A stretch of DNA of 64,000 nucleotides from Apostichopus japonicus (taxonomy: Eukaryota > Echinodermata > Holothuroidea > Aspidochirotida > Stichopodidae), in assembly GCF_037975245.1 (NCBI RefSeq), contig NC_092563.1:10941001-11005000 (forward strand), written 5' to 3'. Position 1 is the stretch's first letter. The number at the start of each line of letters is the position of its first letter. This document shows, piece after piece, positions 1 through 7,661 of this stretch. The notes under the pieces are model-generated. The model was given only the letters and a program-made list of their open reading frames with translations, had not been told where the DNA came from and made no database searches. Position numbers and translations under genes: made by a program.

Positions 1-856
1 AAGTCGTACGGAACCCCTGCACACCAACTATGGAGTTGTTGCGACCTTGCCTCCTTGAGATATCGCATTTAAAAAGGTCTCTCACCATTTTGACCCTGGT
101 GATCCCAGATGACCTTTGACCTGTACCAAAAACAATGGGCTACAGGTTAGTCGTAGGACCCACCTGCACACCAACTATGGAGTTGTTCCGAGCTCGCCTC
201 CTTGAGATATCGCCATTACAAAGGTCACTAATCATTTCCACCCTGCTGACCACAGATGACCTTTGACCTCTACCAAAAACAATGTGCTACAAGTAAGTTG
301 TAGGCCCCCCCCCCCCCTGCACATTAACTATAGAGTTGTTGCGACCTTGCCTCCTTGAGATATCGCGTTTACAAACGTCTCTCACCATTAAGACCCTTGT
401 GACCCCAGATGACCTTTGATCTCTACCAAACACAAAGGGCTTCAGGTAAAGCGTAGGGCCCACCTGCACACTAACTATGGAGTTGTTGCGACCTTGCCTC
501 CTTGAGATATCACTTTACAAATGTCACTCACCATTTCGACCCTGCTGACCACAGATGACCTTTGACCTCCACCAAAAACAATGGGCTACAGGTAAGTCGT
601 ACGGAACCCCTGCACACCAACTATGGAGTTTTGCGACCTTGCCTCCTTGAGATATCGCGTTTACAAAGGTCTCTCACCATTTCGACCCTGGTGATCCCAG
701 ATGACCTTTGACCTGTACCAAAAACAATGGGCTACAGGTAAGTCGTAGGGCCCCCCTGCACACCAACTATGGAGTTGTTGCGACCTTGCCTCCTTGAGAT
801 ATCGCGTTTAAAAAGGTCACTCACCATTTCGACCCTGGTGACACCAGATGACCTTT
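1..856. repeat. 147-bp satellite, about six tandem monomers
   Basis: The phrase GAGTTGTTGCGACC or a close variant recurs at 33, 180, 333, 480, 626 and 772, giving spacings of 147, 153, 147, 146 and 146. The 153 comes from a long C run at 305-317. Monomers alternate between two types: odd copies have a CTCTCACC segment, while copies 2 and 4 have CACT plus CTGCTGACCACAG. Copy 5 resembles copy 1 most closely, including the rare ACGGAACCCC stretch, so a four-monomer (about 593-bp) order may overlie the dimer. Each full monomer holds TGACCTTTGACCT. The array runs off the left edge and stops abruptly near 856, inside that motif, where the 22-bp satellite begins. It shares no recognisable sequence with the 22-bp family. 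Confidence 0.93.
110..122. promoter_or_regulatory. DR1 nuclear-receptor-type motif in the 147-bp satellite (also 257-269, 410-422, 556-568, 702-714)
   Basis: TGACCTTTGACCT is the reverse complement of AGGTCA-A-AGGTCA, the textbook DR1 element bound by HNF4, COUP-TF and RXR heterodimers. It is a perfect match at 110, 257, 556 and 702 and has one mismatch (TGATCT second half) at 410. A sixth copy starting at 849 is cut by the satellite junction. The match is seen directly. Binding or any regulatory effect is inference, because no gene lies nearby. Confidence 0.5.
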
Positions 857-2763
857 CGATTGATGGGTACCGCACCTTCGATTGATCGGTACTGCACATT
901 CGATTGATCGGTACCGCACATTGGATTTATCGGTACCGAACATTCGATTGATCGGTATCGCATATTCGATATATCCGTGCAGCACATTCGATTGATCAAT
1001 ACCGCACATTCGATTTATCGGTACCGCACATTCGATTTATCTGTGCCGCACATTCGATATATCCATGCCGAACTTTCGATTGATCGGTACCAAACATTCG
1101 ATTGATCGGTACCGCACATTCGATTTATCGGTACCGCACATTCATATAATCGGTACCGCACATTCGATTGCTCGGTACCGCACATTCGATTGTTCGGTAT
1201 CGCACATTCGATTTATCGATCGGTACCGCAATTTCGATTGATCGGTACCGCACAATCGTTTTATCGATCGGTACCGCACATTCGATTGATCAATACCGCA
1301 CATTCGATTGTTCGGTACCGCACATTCGATTGATCGGTACCGCACATTCGATTTATCGATCGGTACCGCACATTCGATTTATCGGTAACGAACATTCGAT
1401 TGATGGGTACCGCACCTTTGATTGATCGGTACCGCACATTCGATTGATCAATACCGCACATTCTATTAATCGGTACCGCACATCCTAATGTTCGGTATCG
1501 CACATTCGATTTATCGGTACCACGTTTCGATTTATCGGTACCGCACATCATATTGATCGGTATGGCACAATCGATTTATCTGTACCACACCTTCGATTGA
1601 TCGGTACCGCACATTCAATTGACCGGTACTGCATATTCGATATATCGGTATCGCACATTCGATTGATCGGTACCGCACATTCGATTGATCGGTAACGCAC
1701 ATTCTATTCATGGGTACCGCACATTCGATTGATCGGTACCGCACATTCGATAAATCGATCAGTACCGCACATTCGATTGATCGTTACCGAACATACGATT
1801 GATCAGTACCGCACATTCTATTGATCGGTACCGCAAATTATATTGATCGGTACCGCACATTCGATTGATCGGTACCGCACATTCGATTGATCGGTACCGA
1901 ACATTCGATTGATCGGTACCGCACATTCAATTTTACGGTACCGAACATTCGATTTATCGGTGCCGCACATTCGATATATCTGTGCAGCACATTCGATTGA
2001 TCAATACCGCACATTCGATTTATCGGTACCGCACATTCGATTGATCGGTATCGCGCATTCGATTTATCGGTACCGCACATTCGATTGATGGGTACCGCAT
2101 ATTCGATTGATCAGTACCGCACATTCTATTTATCGGTACCGCACCTTTGATTGATCGGTACCGCACATTCGATTGATCAATACCGCACATTCTATTAATC
2201 GGTACCGCACATCCTAATGTTCGGTATCGCACATTCGATTTATCGGTACCACGTTTCGATTTATCGGTACCGCACATCATATTGATCGGTATGGCACAAT
2301 CGATTTATCGGTACCACACCTTCCATTGATCAGTACCGAACATTCGATTGATCTATATCGCACATTTGATTTATCGGTACAGCACATTCATTTTATCGGT
2401 ACCAAACATTCGATTGTTCGGTACCTCACATTCCATTAATCGGTATCGCATATCCGATTGATCAGTACCGCACATTCGATTTATCGGTACCGCACATTCG
2501 ATTGATTGGTAGCGCACATTCGATTAATCGATCGGTACCGCACATTCGTCTGATCGGTACCTAACATTCAATTGAGCGGGACCGCACATTCGATCGATCG
2601 GTGCCGCACATTAATTTTATTGGTACCGAACATTCGATTGTTCGGAACCGCACATGCGAGTGTTTCGTACCGCACATTCGATTGATCGGTACTGCACATT
2701 CTATTGATCGGTACCGAACATTCGATTGATCGGTACCGCACATTCGATTTATCGGTACCGCAC

Positions 2764-2815
2764 ATTCATATAATTATAATTCATATAATTCATATTATTA
2801 ATTATTAAATAATTC
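2764..2815. repeat. AT-rich interruption of the satellite
   Basis: About 50 bases consisting almost wholly of A and T sit inside the array, built from repeated ATTCATATAATT-like units. They appear to have grown from the CATTCATATAATCGG monomer variant (present at about 1141) by slippage. It is the longest stretch in either satellite block that cannot be aligned to the 22-bp monomer. Nothing resembling a gene is present. Confidence 0.75.
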
Positions 2816-4136
2816 GATTGATTGGTACCACAAATTCGAATGTTCGGTATCTCACATTCGATTGATCGGTACCGAACAAGCGATTGATCGGTACCGCATA
2901 TTCGATTTATCGGTATCGCATATTCGATTGGTCGGTACTGCACATTCAATTTATTGGTACAGCACATTTGATTGATCGGTACCGCACATTCGATAAATCG
3001 ATCAGTACCGCACATTCGATTTATCGGTACCGAACATTCGATTGATGGGTACCGCATATTCGATTGATCGGTACCGCACATTCGATATATAGGTGCCGCA
3101 CATTCGATATATCGGTACCGAACATTCGATTGATCGGTGCCGGACATTGAAATATCGGTACCGAACATTCGATTGATCGGTACCGCACTTCGATTATCGG
3201 TACCGCACATTCATATTATCGGTACCGCACATTCGATTGTTCGGTATCGCACATTCGATTGATCGGTACCGCACATTCGATTTATCGGTACCGCACCTTC
3301 GATTAATCGGTACCGCACATTCGATCGATCGGTACCGCACATTCTATTGTTCGGTACCGCACATTCGATTGATCGGTACCGCACATTCGATTGTTCGGTA
3401 CGGCACATTCGATTGTTCGGTACCGCACATTCGATTGATCGGTACCACACGTTCGATTGATCGGTTTCGCAATTCGATTGATCGGTATCGCACATTCCAT
3501 TTATCGGTACCGAACATTCGATTGAGCCGTACCGCACATTCGATCGATCGGTACCGCACATTAAGTTTTTCGATACCGCACATTCGATTGTTCGGTACCG
3601 CACATTCGATTGAACGATACCGCACATTCGATCGTTCGGTACGGCACATTCGATATTTTGGTACCGCACATTCGATTATTGACCAGTACCGCACTTTCGA
3701 TTGATCGGTACCGCACATTCGATTGATCGTTACCGCACATTAGATTGATCGGTACCCCACATTCGATTGTTCGGTACCTCACATTTGATTGATCGGTTAC
3801 GCACATTCGATTGTTCGGTACGGCACATTCGATTGTTCGGTACCGCACATTCGATTGATCGGTACCGCACATCCGATTTATCTGTATCGCACATTTGATT
3901 GATCGGTATCGCACATTCCATTTATCGGTACCGCACAATCGATATATCGAAACCGCACATTCGATTGATCGGTACCGCACATTCGATTGATCGGTATCGC
4001 ATATTCGATTGATCGGTACCGCACATTCTATTTACCGTTACCGCACATTCGATTGATCGGTACCGCACATTCGATAAATCGATCAGTACCGCACATTCGA
4101 TTTATCGGTGCCGCACATTCGATATATAGGTGCCGT

Positions 4137-4147
4137 ACATTCGATAT
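4137..4147. repeat. Target-site duplication, left copy
   Basis: ACATTCGATAT lies directly beside the 3' tail of the LINE and is repeated exactly at 7651-7661 on the other side. Removing the element and one copy joins satellite to satellite in perfect monomer phase (CATTCGATAT then ATCGGTACCG). Confidence 0.88.
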
Positions 4148-4162
4148 GACTTACTTACTGAC
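4148..4162 (-). other. LINE 3' tail with short GTAA/AGTA repeats
   Basis: After the last stop codon (4165-4163) the element sense reads GTCAGTAAGTAAGTC and then enters the target-site duplication. There is no poly(A) and no polyadenylation signal. Such a minimal 3' UTR ending in a simple repeat is typical of RTE-type LINEs, where it serves as the template start for target-primed reverse transcription. Confidence 0.75.
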
Positions 4163-4348
4163 TTAGGTGCGTAGGACGCTGTGTCCCTTTGCCCTCTGGC
4201 GAGTAATCCTCCTCCAATTTGGTCTATCTGCTGCGCAACTTTCAACAGCTTGGGTTGTCATACCTAGGTCTTTCTGGATTAGGTCCTTCCATCTTGAAGG
4301 TGGTCGTCCTGGAGGTCTTGGCTTGCTGAAGTCATTCTTGAATGCTTG
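4163..4348 (-). pseudogene. C-terminal fragment of the LINE polyprotein, out of frame with the RT
   Basis: This frame carries the tail normally found after the RT domain of RTE-like proteins: a Phe-Lys-Asn-Asp stretch, PRPPGRPPSRWKD, and a Trp-Arg-Arg segment ending in VLRT and a stop. The RT frame upstream ends early with SSIQE and a stop at 4332. Skipping one base (about 4349, T in element sense) joins RMPEHRLP to QAFKND in one frame. The break is therefore best explained by a one-base insertion. An ATG further upstream in this frame (4381) lies inside RT coding sequence and is probably not a real start. Confidence 0.8.
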
Positions 4349-5903
4349 ATGGAAGCCGATGCTCCGGCATCCTAAAGACATGGCCGGCCCATTTCAGGCG
4401 TCTCTTGCAGATTGCATCATTGATGGTAGTTGTTACATTCAGCCTTTGTCTGATGGTGTTGTTCCTCACTTTATCTAGGATGGAGACACCCAGTATTGCT
4501 CTGAGACATCTCATTTCAAAGACATCAAGTCGATGACGATCTTTTTCACGGAGTGCCCAGGATTCAGAGCTGTAAGTTGCTATTGGCAGAATGAGGGCCT
4601 GGTAAATCCTTACTTTCAGGGATCTGGTGATGTCATGGTTTGACCAGATGGTATTTTTCAGTCTTCCAAAAGCCCAGGAAGCCAACCTTATGCGGCATTT
4701 GACGTCTTCTTCCATTGAGGGGACATTGCTGCCCAGGAAGACAAAGTTGTCAACTTTCTCAACAGGTACTTGGTTAAGGAGAACATCTTTGGTGTATTCA
4801 GACATTATTTTACACTTTGTTGGGTTGATTTTCATTCCCCATCTTGTGCATGCTTCTTGAAGTTTGTTGGTGGCCTCCTGTAGGCTGTCAAGGTCCATTT
4901 CTATGAGAGTGGTGCCATCAGCATAACGGATGTTGTTTATACACATGTTGCCCATCTTCAGACCTGAGTCAAGATTTTGTATCTCTTTCATGACAAACTC
5001 CAGGTAGATGTTGAAGAGACAGGGAGATAGTAGGCAGCCTTGTCTGACACCAACTTGAACCTCAAACCACTCAGTGATCTTTCCATTCACCATTAAAGAG
5101 CACTTTGTTTTCTCATACATCCTTGCTATGAGGTCTACTAGCTTTGGATCTACTCCAATTGAGCGCAGGCATTTCCAGAGAGCCTCCCTCCAAATAGTGT
5201 CGAAGGCTGCTTTGAAGTCCACAAAGTTCCAGTGAAGCGGTATTTTCCTCTCTTTGGCTTTTTCAAAGATCTGGCGGACTGTGAAGATGGCATCTGTAGT
5301 TCCTCTGGAGGCTCTGAATCCGCACTGCTCCTCACTGAGGTGGTTTTCTACAGTATCTTGGATTCTAGTAAGCAGCATCCTGCAGAAGACTTTTCCAGGG
5401 ATGGACAGAAGAGTAATGGCTCTGTAATTGGCAGGATCAAGCTTGTCACCTTTCTTATAGACAGGAGTTACCAGACCTCTGCTCCAGTCTTCTGGGATCT
5501 CCCTATCTGACCAAGCTTTGTTGATGACTTTGAGGAACATCCGATTCATCAGTGGTCCTCCTTCTTTTAATACTTCAGCTGATATCCTGTCACAGCCACA
5601 GGCTTTATTGTTTTTCAGCTTTTCGACAGCCTCTTCTACTTCCTCTAGGGTAAAAGGTAAGCTTGTGGTATTACGGTTGACAGGCTCCGGGATGGTTTTA
5701 AGGATATCATCATCTCTGGGGAATTCTGTGTTTAGATGTTTGTTGAAATGATCTTCCCAGCACTTCATCACTTCGTCTGGAGCTATCCTTAGAATGTCTT
5801 GATTGTCTTTGGCTACAGTCTGGGTTGTTGTTTTCTCCCCAGCAAGCTTCCTCACTTTTTTGAAGAGGTCATGGCTGTTGTTCATACTATAGGCTTGTTC
5901 CAT
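4332..5903 (-). CDS. LINE reverse transcriptase, catalytic box mutated
   Basis: This 523-residue frame is the RT part of the LINE polyprotein, which would copy element RNA at a nicked target site. Motifs appear in order: LVTPVYKKGDKLDPANYR (about 144-161), EEQCGFRASRGTTDA (191-205), motif A FVDFKAAFD (227-235) with catalytic Asp229, motif B GVRQGCLLSPCLFN (285-298), motif C YADG (327-330), then NFVFLGS and the ESWALRE/KWAGHVFRMP region. Motif C should be YADD. Gly330 is encoded by GGC at 4916-4914, one transition from GAC, and replaces one of the two metal-binding aspartates, so polymerase activity should be lost. The frame is open upstream of the Met at 5903 (KQWKRKLIENDVSE) back to about 5954, so this Met is probably internal and the true protein continues from the endonuclease frame. 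The C-terminus is cut by a second frame break near 4349. Confidence 0.92.
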   Translation of the reverse strand: MEQAYSMNNSHDLFKKVRKLAGEKTTTQTVAKDNQDILRIAPDEVMKCWEDHFNKHLNTEFPRDDDILKTIPEPVNRNTTSLPFTLEEVEEAVEKLKNNKACGCDRISAEVLKEGGPLMNRMFLKVINKAWSDREIPEDWSRGLVTPVYKKGDKLDPANYRAITLLSIPGKVFCRMLLTRIQDTVENHLSEEQCGFRASRGTTDAIFTVRQIFEKAKERKIPLHWNFVDFKAAFDTIWREALWKCLRSIGVDPKLVDLIARMYEKTKCSLMVNGKITEWFEVQVGVRQGCLLSPCLFNIYLEFVMKEIQNLDSGLKMGNMCINNIRYADGTTLIEMDLDSLQEATNKLQEACTRWGMKINPTKCKIMSEYTKDVLLNQVPVEKVDNFVFLGSNVPSMEEDVKCRIRLASWAFGRLKNTIWSNHDITRSLKVRIYQALILPIATYSSESWALREKDRHRLDVFEMRCLRAILGVSILDKVRNNTIRQRLNVTTTINDAICKRRLKWAGHVFRMPEHRLPSSIQE

Positions 5904-5949
5904 TTCAGAAACATCATTTTCTATGAGTTTCCTTTTCCACTGTTTTACC

Positions 5950-7350
5950 TCATTTCACCTTTTTGTTAAACGTCTTGTAGTTGTTCTTATTGGCTGCTGT
6001 AGGGTTGTTGAGCATCTCAACTCTAGCTTTCCTGCGGAGATGGCACATTTTTCTGACTTCTTCTGGCAGGCCTTTCACCAGTTTCTTCCGCTGGAAACCT
6101 ACTGTTTCTTCCGTGACTTTGTTTGTGGTGTTTTTGAACTTTTCCCACAAGGTCTCAACATCTGTGTCCTCTAGATGTAGTAGAGGTTCAAAGGCACCTC
6201 CTATTTTTGCTCTGAACTCCTCTGCAATCAGTGAATTGTGAAGTCTGCTTACATCATAGCTTTTTGGAGTTGTTTTAAGACGCTTGACCTTAACCGGTGC
6301 TGATAGTACTGTTGCCAGGACGAGGTTATGATCTGACCCCACATCTGCTGAGCAGTAGGACCGGCAGTTCTTGAATGTAGTCAGGTTTTCTTGCTGGGTA
6401 ATAATGAAGTCAATCATATTCTTGTACTTTCCACAAGGGGAGGTCCAAGTTACTTTCCTACAGTCTTTGTGCTGGAAATGTGTGCTGCACACTGTTAGTT
6501 TGTTGAGCATACAAAATTCTAACAGCTTTTCTCCACGCTCATTGATTTTTCCCAAGCCAAATCTACCCATTGCAGGGCTCCAGGTGTTCTGGTCTGTGCC
6601 TATTTTTGCATTGAAGTCGCCCATGAGGATGAGGCGCTCCCTCTTATTGACTTTCTGAAGGTGGTGCTGCAGCACATCATAGAATTGATCGCTTTCTGCA
6701 TCACTATGCGTCGAGGTCGGGGCATATACTTGGATGATATTAAGTATCCCTTCCTTGGTTCTAAACTTGGCTGTGATAATCCTTGGTGACACTGACTCAA
6801 AGCTAACGAGGCAACTTAGTAGTGACTGTGATATCAGGAGTCCCACACCTTCTCTCCCAATTCCGTCTTTCCTACAACCGAGTAAGGCGGTAAAATCCTC
6901 TTTGCTAATCATGGTGTCAGATTCAGTCAGGTGGGTTTCACTTAGTCCAAGGATGTCTAGGTTGAAACTTCTGGCTTCTTCCAGGAGAATTTCCCAATTA
7001 CCTTCCTTTCTCGGTGTTCTGACATTCCATGTCGCAATATTTAGATTACTGGAGCTCCTTTTCCCAGGTTCCTCAACAGTAGTTTTAGTCACAGTTGGTT
7101 CATTTGTCACAGATTGGCGTTTATTGGTCACAAATTGGCGTTTGGTCGATTTCCGGTTACTTACGCTGGTCCTTGTCAAAGTTCGGCTACTTACGCTGAT
7201 TGGTTCATTCTCCTTTTTCTTAGCTGCAGCGTCTTCTTTTACCTGTGGAGATGGCAACCAAACATCCGGCGGATTCTTCGCACCCCTGCTACTCTGTTGC
7301 CAGCGAGTAGCCACCGGGACTCGGGGCCATAACGGGGAGTCGACTATCAT
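5950..7350 (-). CDS. LINE APE-type endonuclease (N-terminal half of the polyprotein)
   Basis: The 466-residue frame starts at an ATG preceded in frame by TAA five codons upstream, so the start is well defined. Residues 1-100 are basic and rich in Ser, Thr, Arg and Lys with short internal repeats (RQFVTN and RQSVTN), a possible RNA-binding or localisation tail. Residues 103-345 are an exonuclease-endonuclease-phosphatase domain with its active-site set intact: TWNVR (Asn109), SETH (Glu138), VYAPTS (Tyr209), GDFNAK (Asp245, Asn247), MIDFI (Asp314) and GSDHN (Asp340, His341). In related LINEs this enzyme nicks target DNA to prime reverse transcription. The remaining residues form a charged linker that ends at NKKVK and a TGA at 5952-5950. 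Skipping one base there continues into the RT frame, so a single-base insertion is likely. Confidence 0.92.
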   Translation of the reverse strand: MIVDSPLWPRVPVATRWQQSSRGAKNPPDVWLPSPQVKEDAAAKKKENEPISVSSRTLTRTSVSNRKSTKRQFVTNKRQSVTNEPTVTKTTVEEPGKRSSSNLNIATWNVRTPRKEGNWEILLEEARSFNLDILGLSETHLTESDTMISKEDFTALLGCRKDGIGREGVGLLISQSLLSCLVSFESVSPRIITAKFRTKEGILNIIQVYAPTSTHSDAESDQFYDVLQHHLQKVNKRERLILMGDFNAKIGTDQNTWSPAMGRFGLGKINERGEKLLEFCMLNKLTVCSTHFQHKDCRKVTWTSPCGKYKNMIDFIITQQENLTTFKNCRSYCSADVGSDHNLVLATVLSAPVKVKRLKTTPKSYDVSRLHNSLIAEEFRAKIGGAFEPLLHLEDTDVETLWEKFKNTTNKVTEETVGFQRKKLVKGLPEEVRKMCHLRRKARVEMLNNPTAANKNNYKTFNKKVK

Positions 7351-7650
7351 GAAGGTATAGGTTTACTCAACAGAGTATATAGCCTGGTAGAATAATGAAA
7401 CTGGGCACGCGGCTACTGACTTCCCAGTAGAGGCTGGATGAACTCCTTGGACTCCTGTCCGATGTAAAGGAGCTCTTAGTCAGATCTTGGTCTTACTTCT
7501 GACAGGAGGTCCAGCACCTCCTCCACACTCTGGAACTATTGTTCCAGAGGGGGGCCTCAGTTCAGTCGCCGAGGGCTCGACCATGTGACAGGTGGTACCG
7601 GGTTACATGGTAACCAGTAGCAAGAGAGATCTCCTGACCTGACCTGACCG
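7351..7650 (-). other. LINE 5' UTR with multiple stem-loops
   Basis: Three hundred bases lie between the satellite junction and the endonuclease ATG. Perfect inverted repeats occur at 7601-7615 (GGTTAC/GTAACC, 3-nt loop), 7529-7548 (TCTGGAAC/GTTCCAGA, 4-nt loop) and 7504-7522 (AGGAGGT/ACCTCCT, 5-nt loop), plus a bulged one at 7565-7581. The element's extreme 5' end is GGTCAGGTCAGGTCAGG, a short tandem repeat. This much local pairing suggests a folded leader that could carry an internal promoter or a self-cleaving fold. I cannot identify a specific ribozyme. Confidence 0.7.
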
Positions 7651-7661
7651 ACATTCGATAT
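7651..7661. repeat. Target-site duplication, right copy
   Basis: ACATTCGATAT is the exact partner of 4137-4147 and immediately precedes ATCGGTACCG, which continues the 22-bp array in phase. Confidence 0.88.

Larger units (their letters stand above)
857..4147. repeat. 22-bp satellite, left block (about 150 monomers)
   Basis: The consensus monomer is CATTCGATTGA joined to TCGGTACCGCA. This block is more divergent than the main array. It has frequent ATTTATCGG, GATATATCGG and CATATAATCGG variants, and 26-bp monomers with an extra ATCG (for example near 1207-1232 and 1342-1367, and GATAAATCGATCAG near 1748 and 2992). A stretch at about 1410-1580 is repeated at 2139-2309 with a 729-bp offset. Another stretch near 2992-3115 is echoed by the last 80 bases before the LINE. 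The left end abuts the 147-bp satellite and the right end is interrupted by the LINE. Open frames here are satellite reading frames, not genes. Confidence 0.95.
4148..7650 (-). mobile_element. Non-LTR retrotransposon (LINE), RTE-like, nearly full length and inactive
   Basis: The 3.5-kb element reads on the minus strand: 5' end at 7650, 5' UTR 7351-7650, APE-type endonuclease, reverse transcriptase, a C-terminal tail domain, then a stop at 4163 and a 3' tail of about 15 bases. Having endonuclease and RT as one polyprotein without a separate nucleic-acid-binding ORF1, together with a tiny 3' UTR ending in short GTAA/AGTA repeats, fits the RTE group (RTE, RTEX or Proto2). Clade assignment needs a phylogeny. 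An 11-bp duplication of satellite DNA flanks it. Three lesions are visible: a frame break near 5952, another near 4349, and an Asp-to-Gly change in the RT catalytic box at 4914-4916. The nearly complete length means 5' truncation did not occur. It is the only such element in the window. Confidence 0.95.

Noticed and set aside
287-469. A 60-codon minus-strand frame in the 147-bp satellite
   Set aside because: It spans a satellite monomer and the C run, with no recognisable domain. It is a chance frame.
857-4140. Open reading frames of 60-155 codons on both strands in the left satellite block
   Set aside because: They are translations of the 22-bp monomer (22-residue periodicity, CGTDQSNVRYR and HIRLIGTAHSI), open because the minus strand of the consensus has no stop. 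There is no domain and no defined start context.
4332-7350. A functional host gene derived from the LINE
   Set aside because: The copy keeps its target-site duplications, UTR and tail, has two frame breaks and a damaged RT site, and sits in satellite DNA. Nothing suggests domestication.
4167-7360. Plus-strand open frames within the LINE, such as 6734-7360
   Set aside because: They lie antisense to the endonuclease and RT frames, which have clear conserved motifs on the minus strand. The plus-strand proteins show none.
7565-7650. HDV-like or hammerhead ribozyme at the LINE 5' end
   Set aside because: Several hairpins exist, but I could not place the nested double pseudoknot or the hammerhead core (CTGATGA and GAAA) with confidence. 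It is kept only as a question in the findings.
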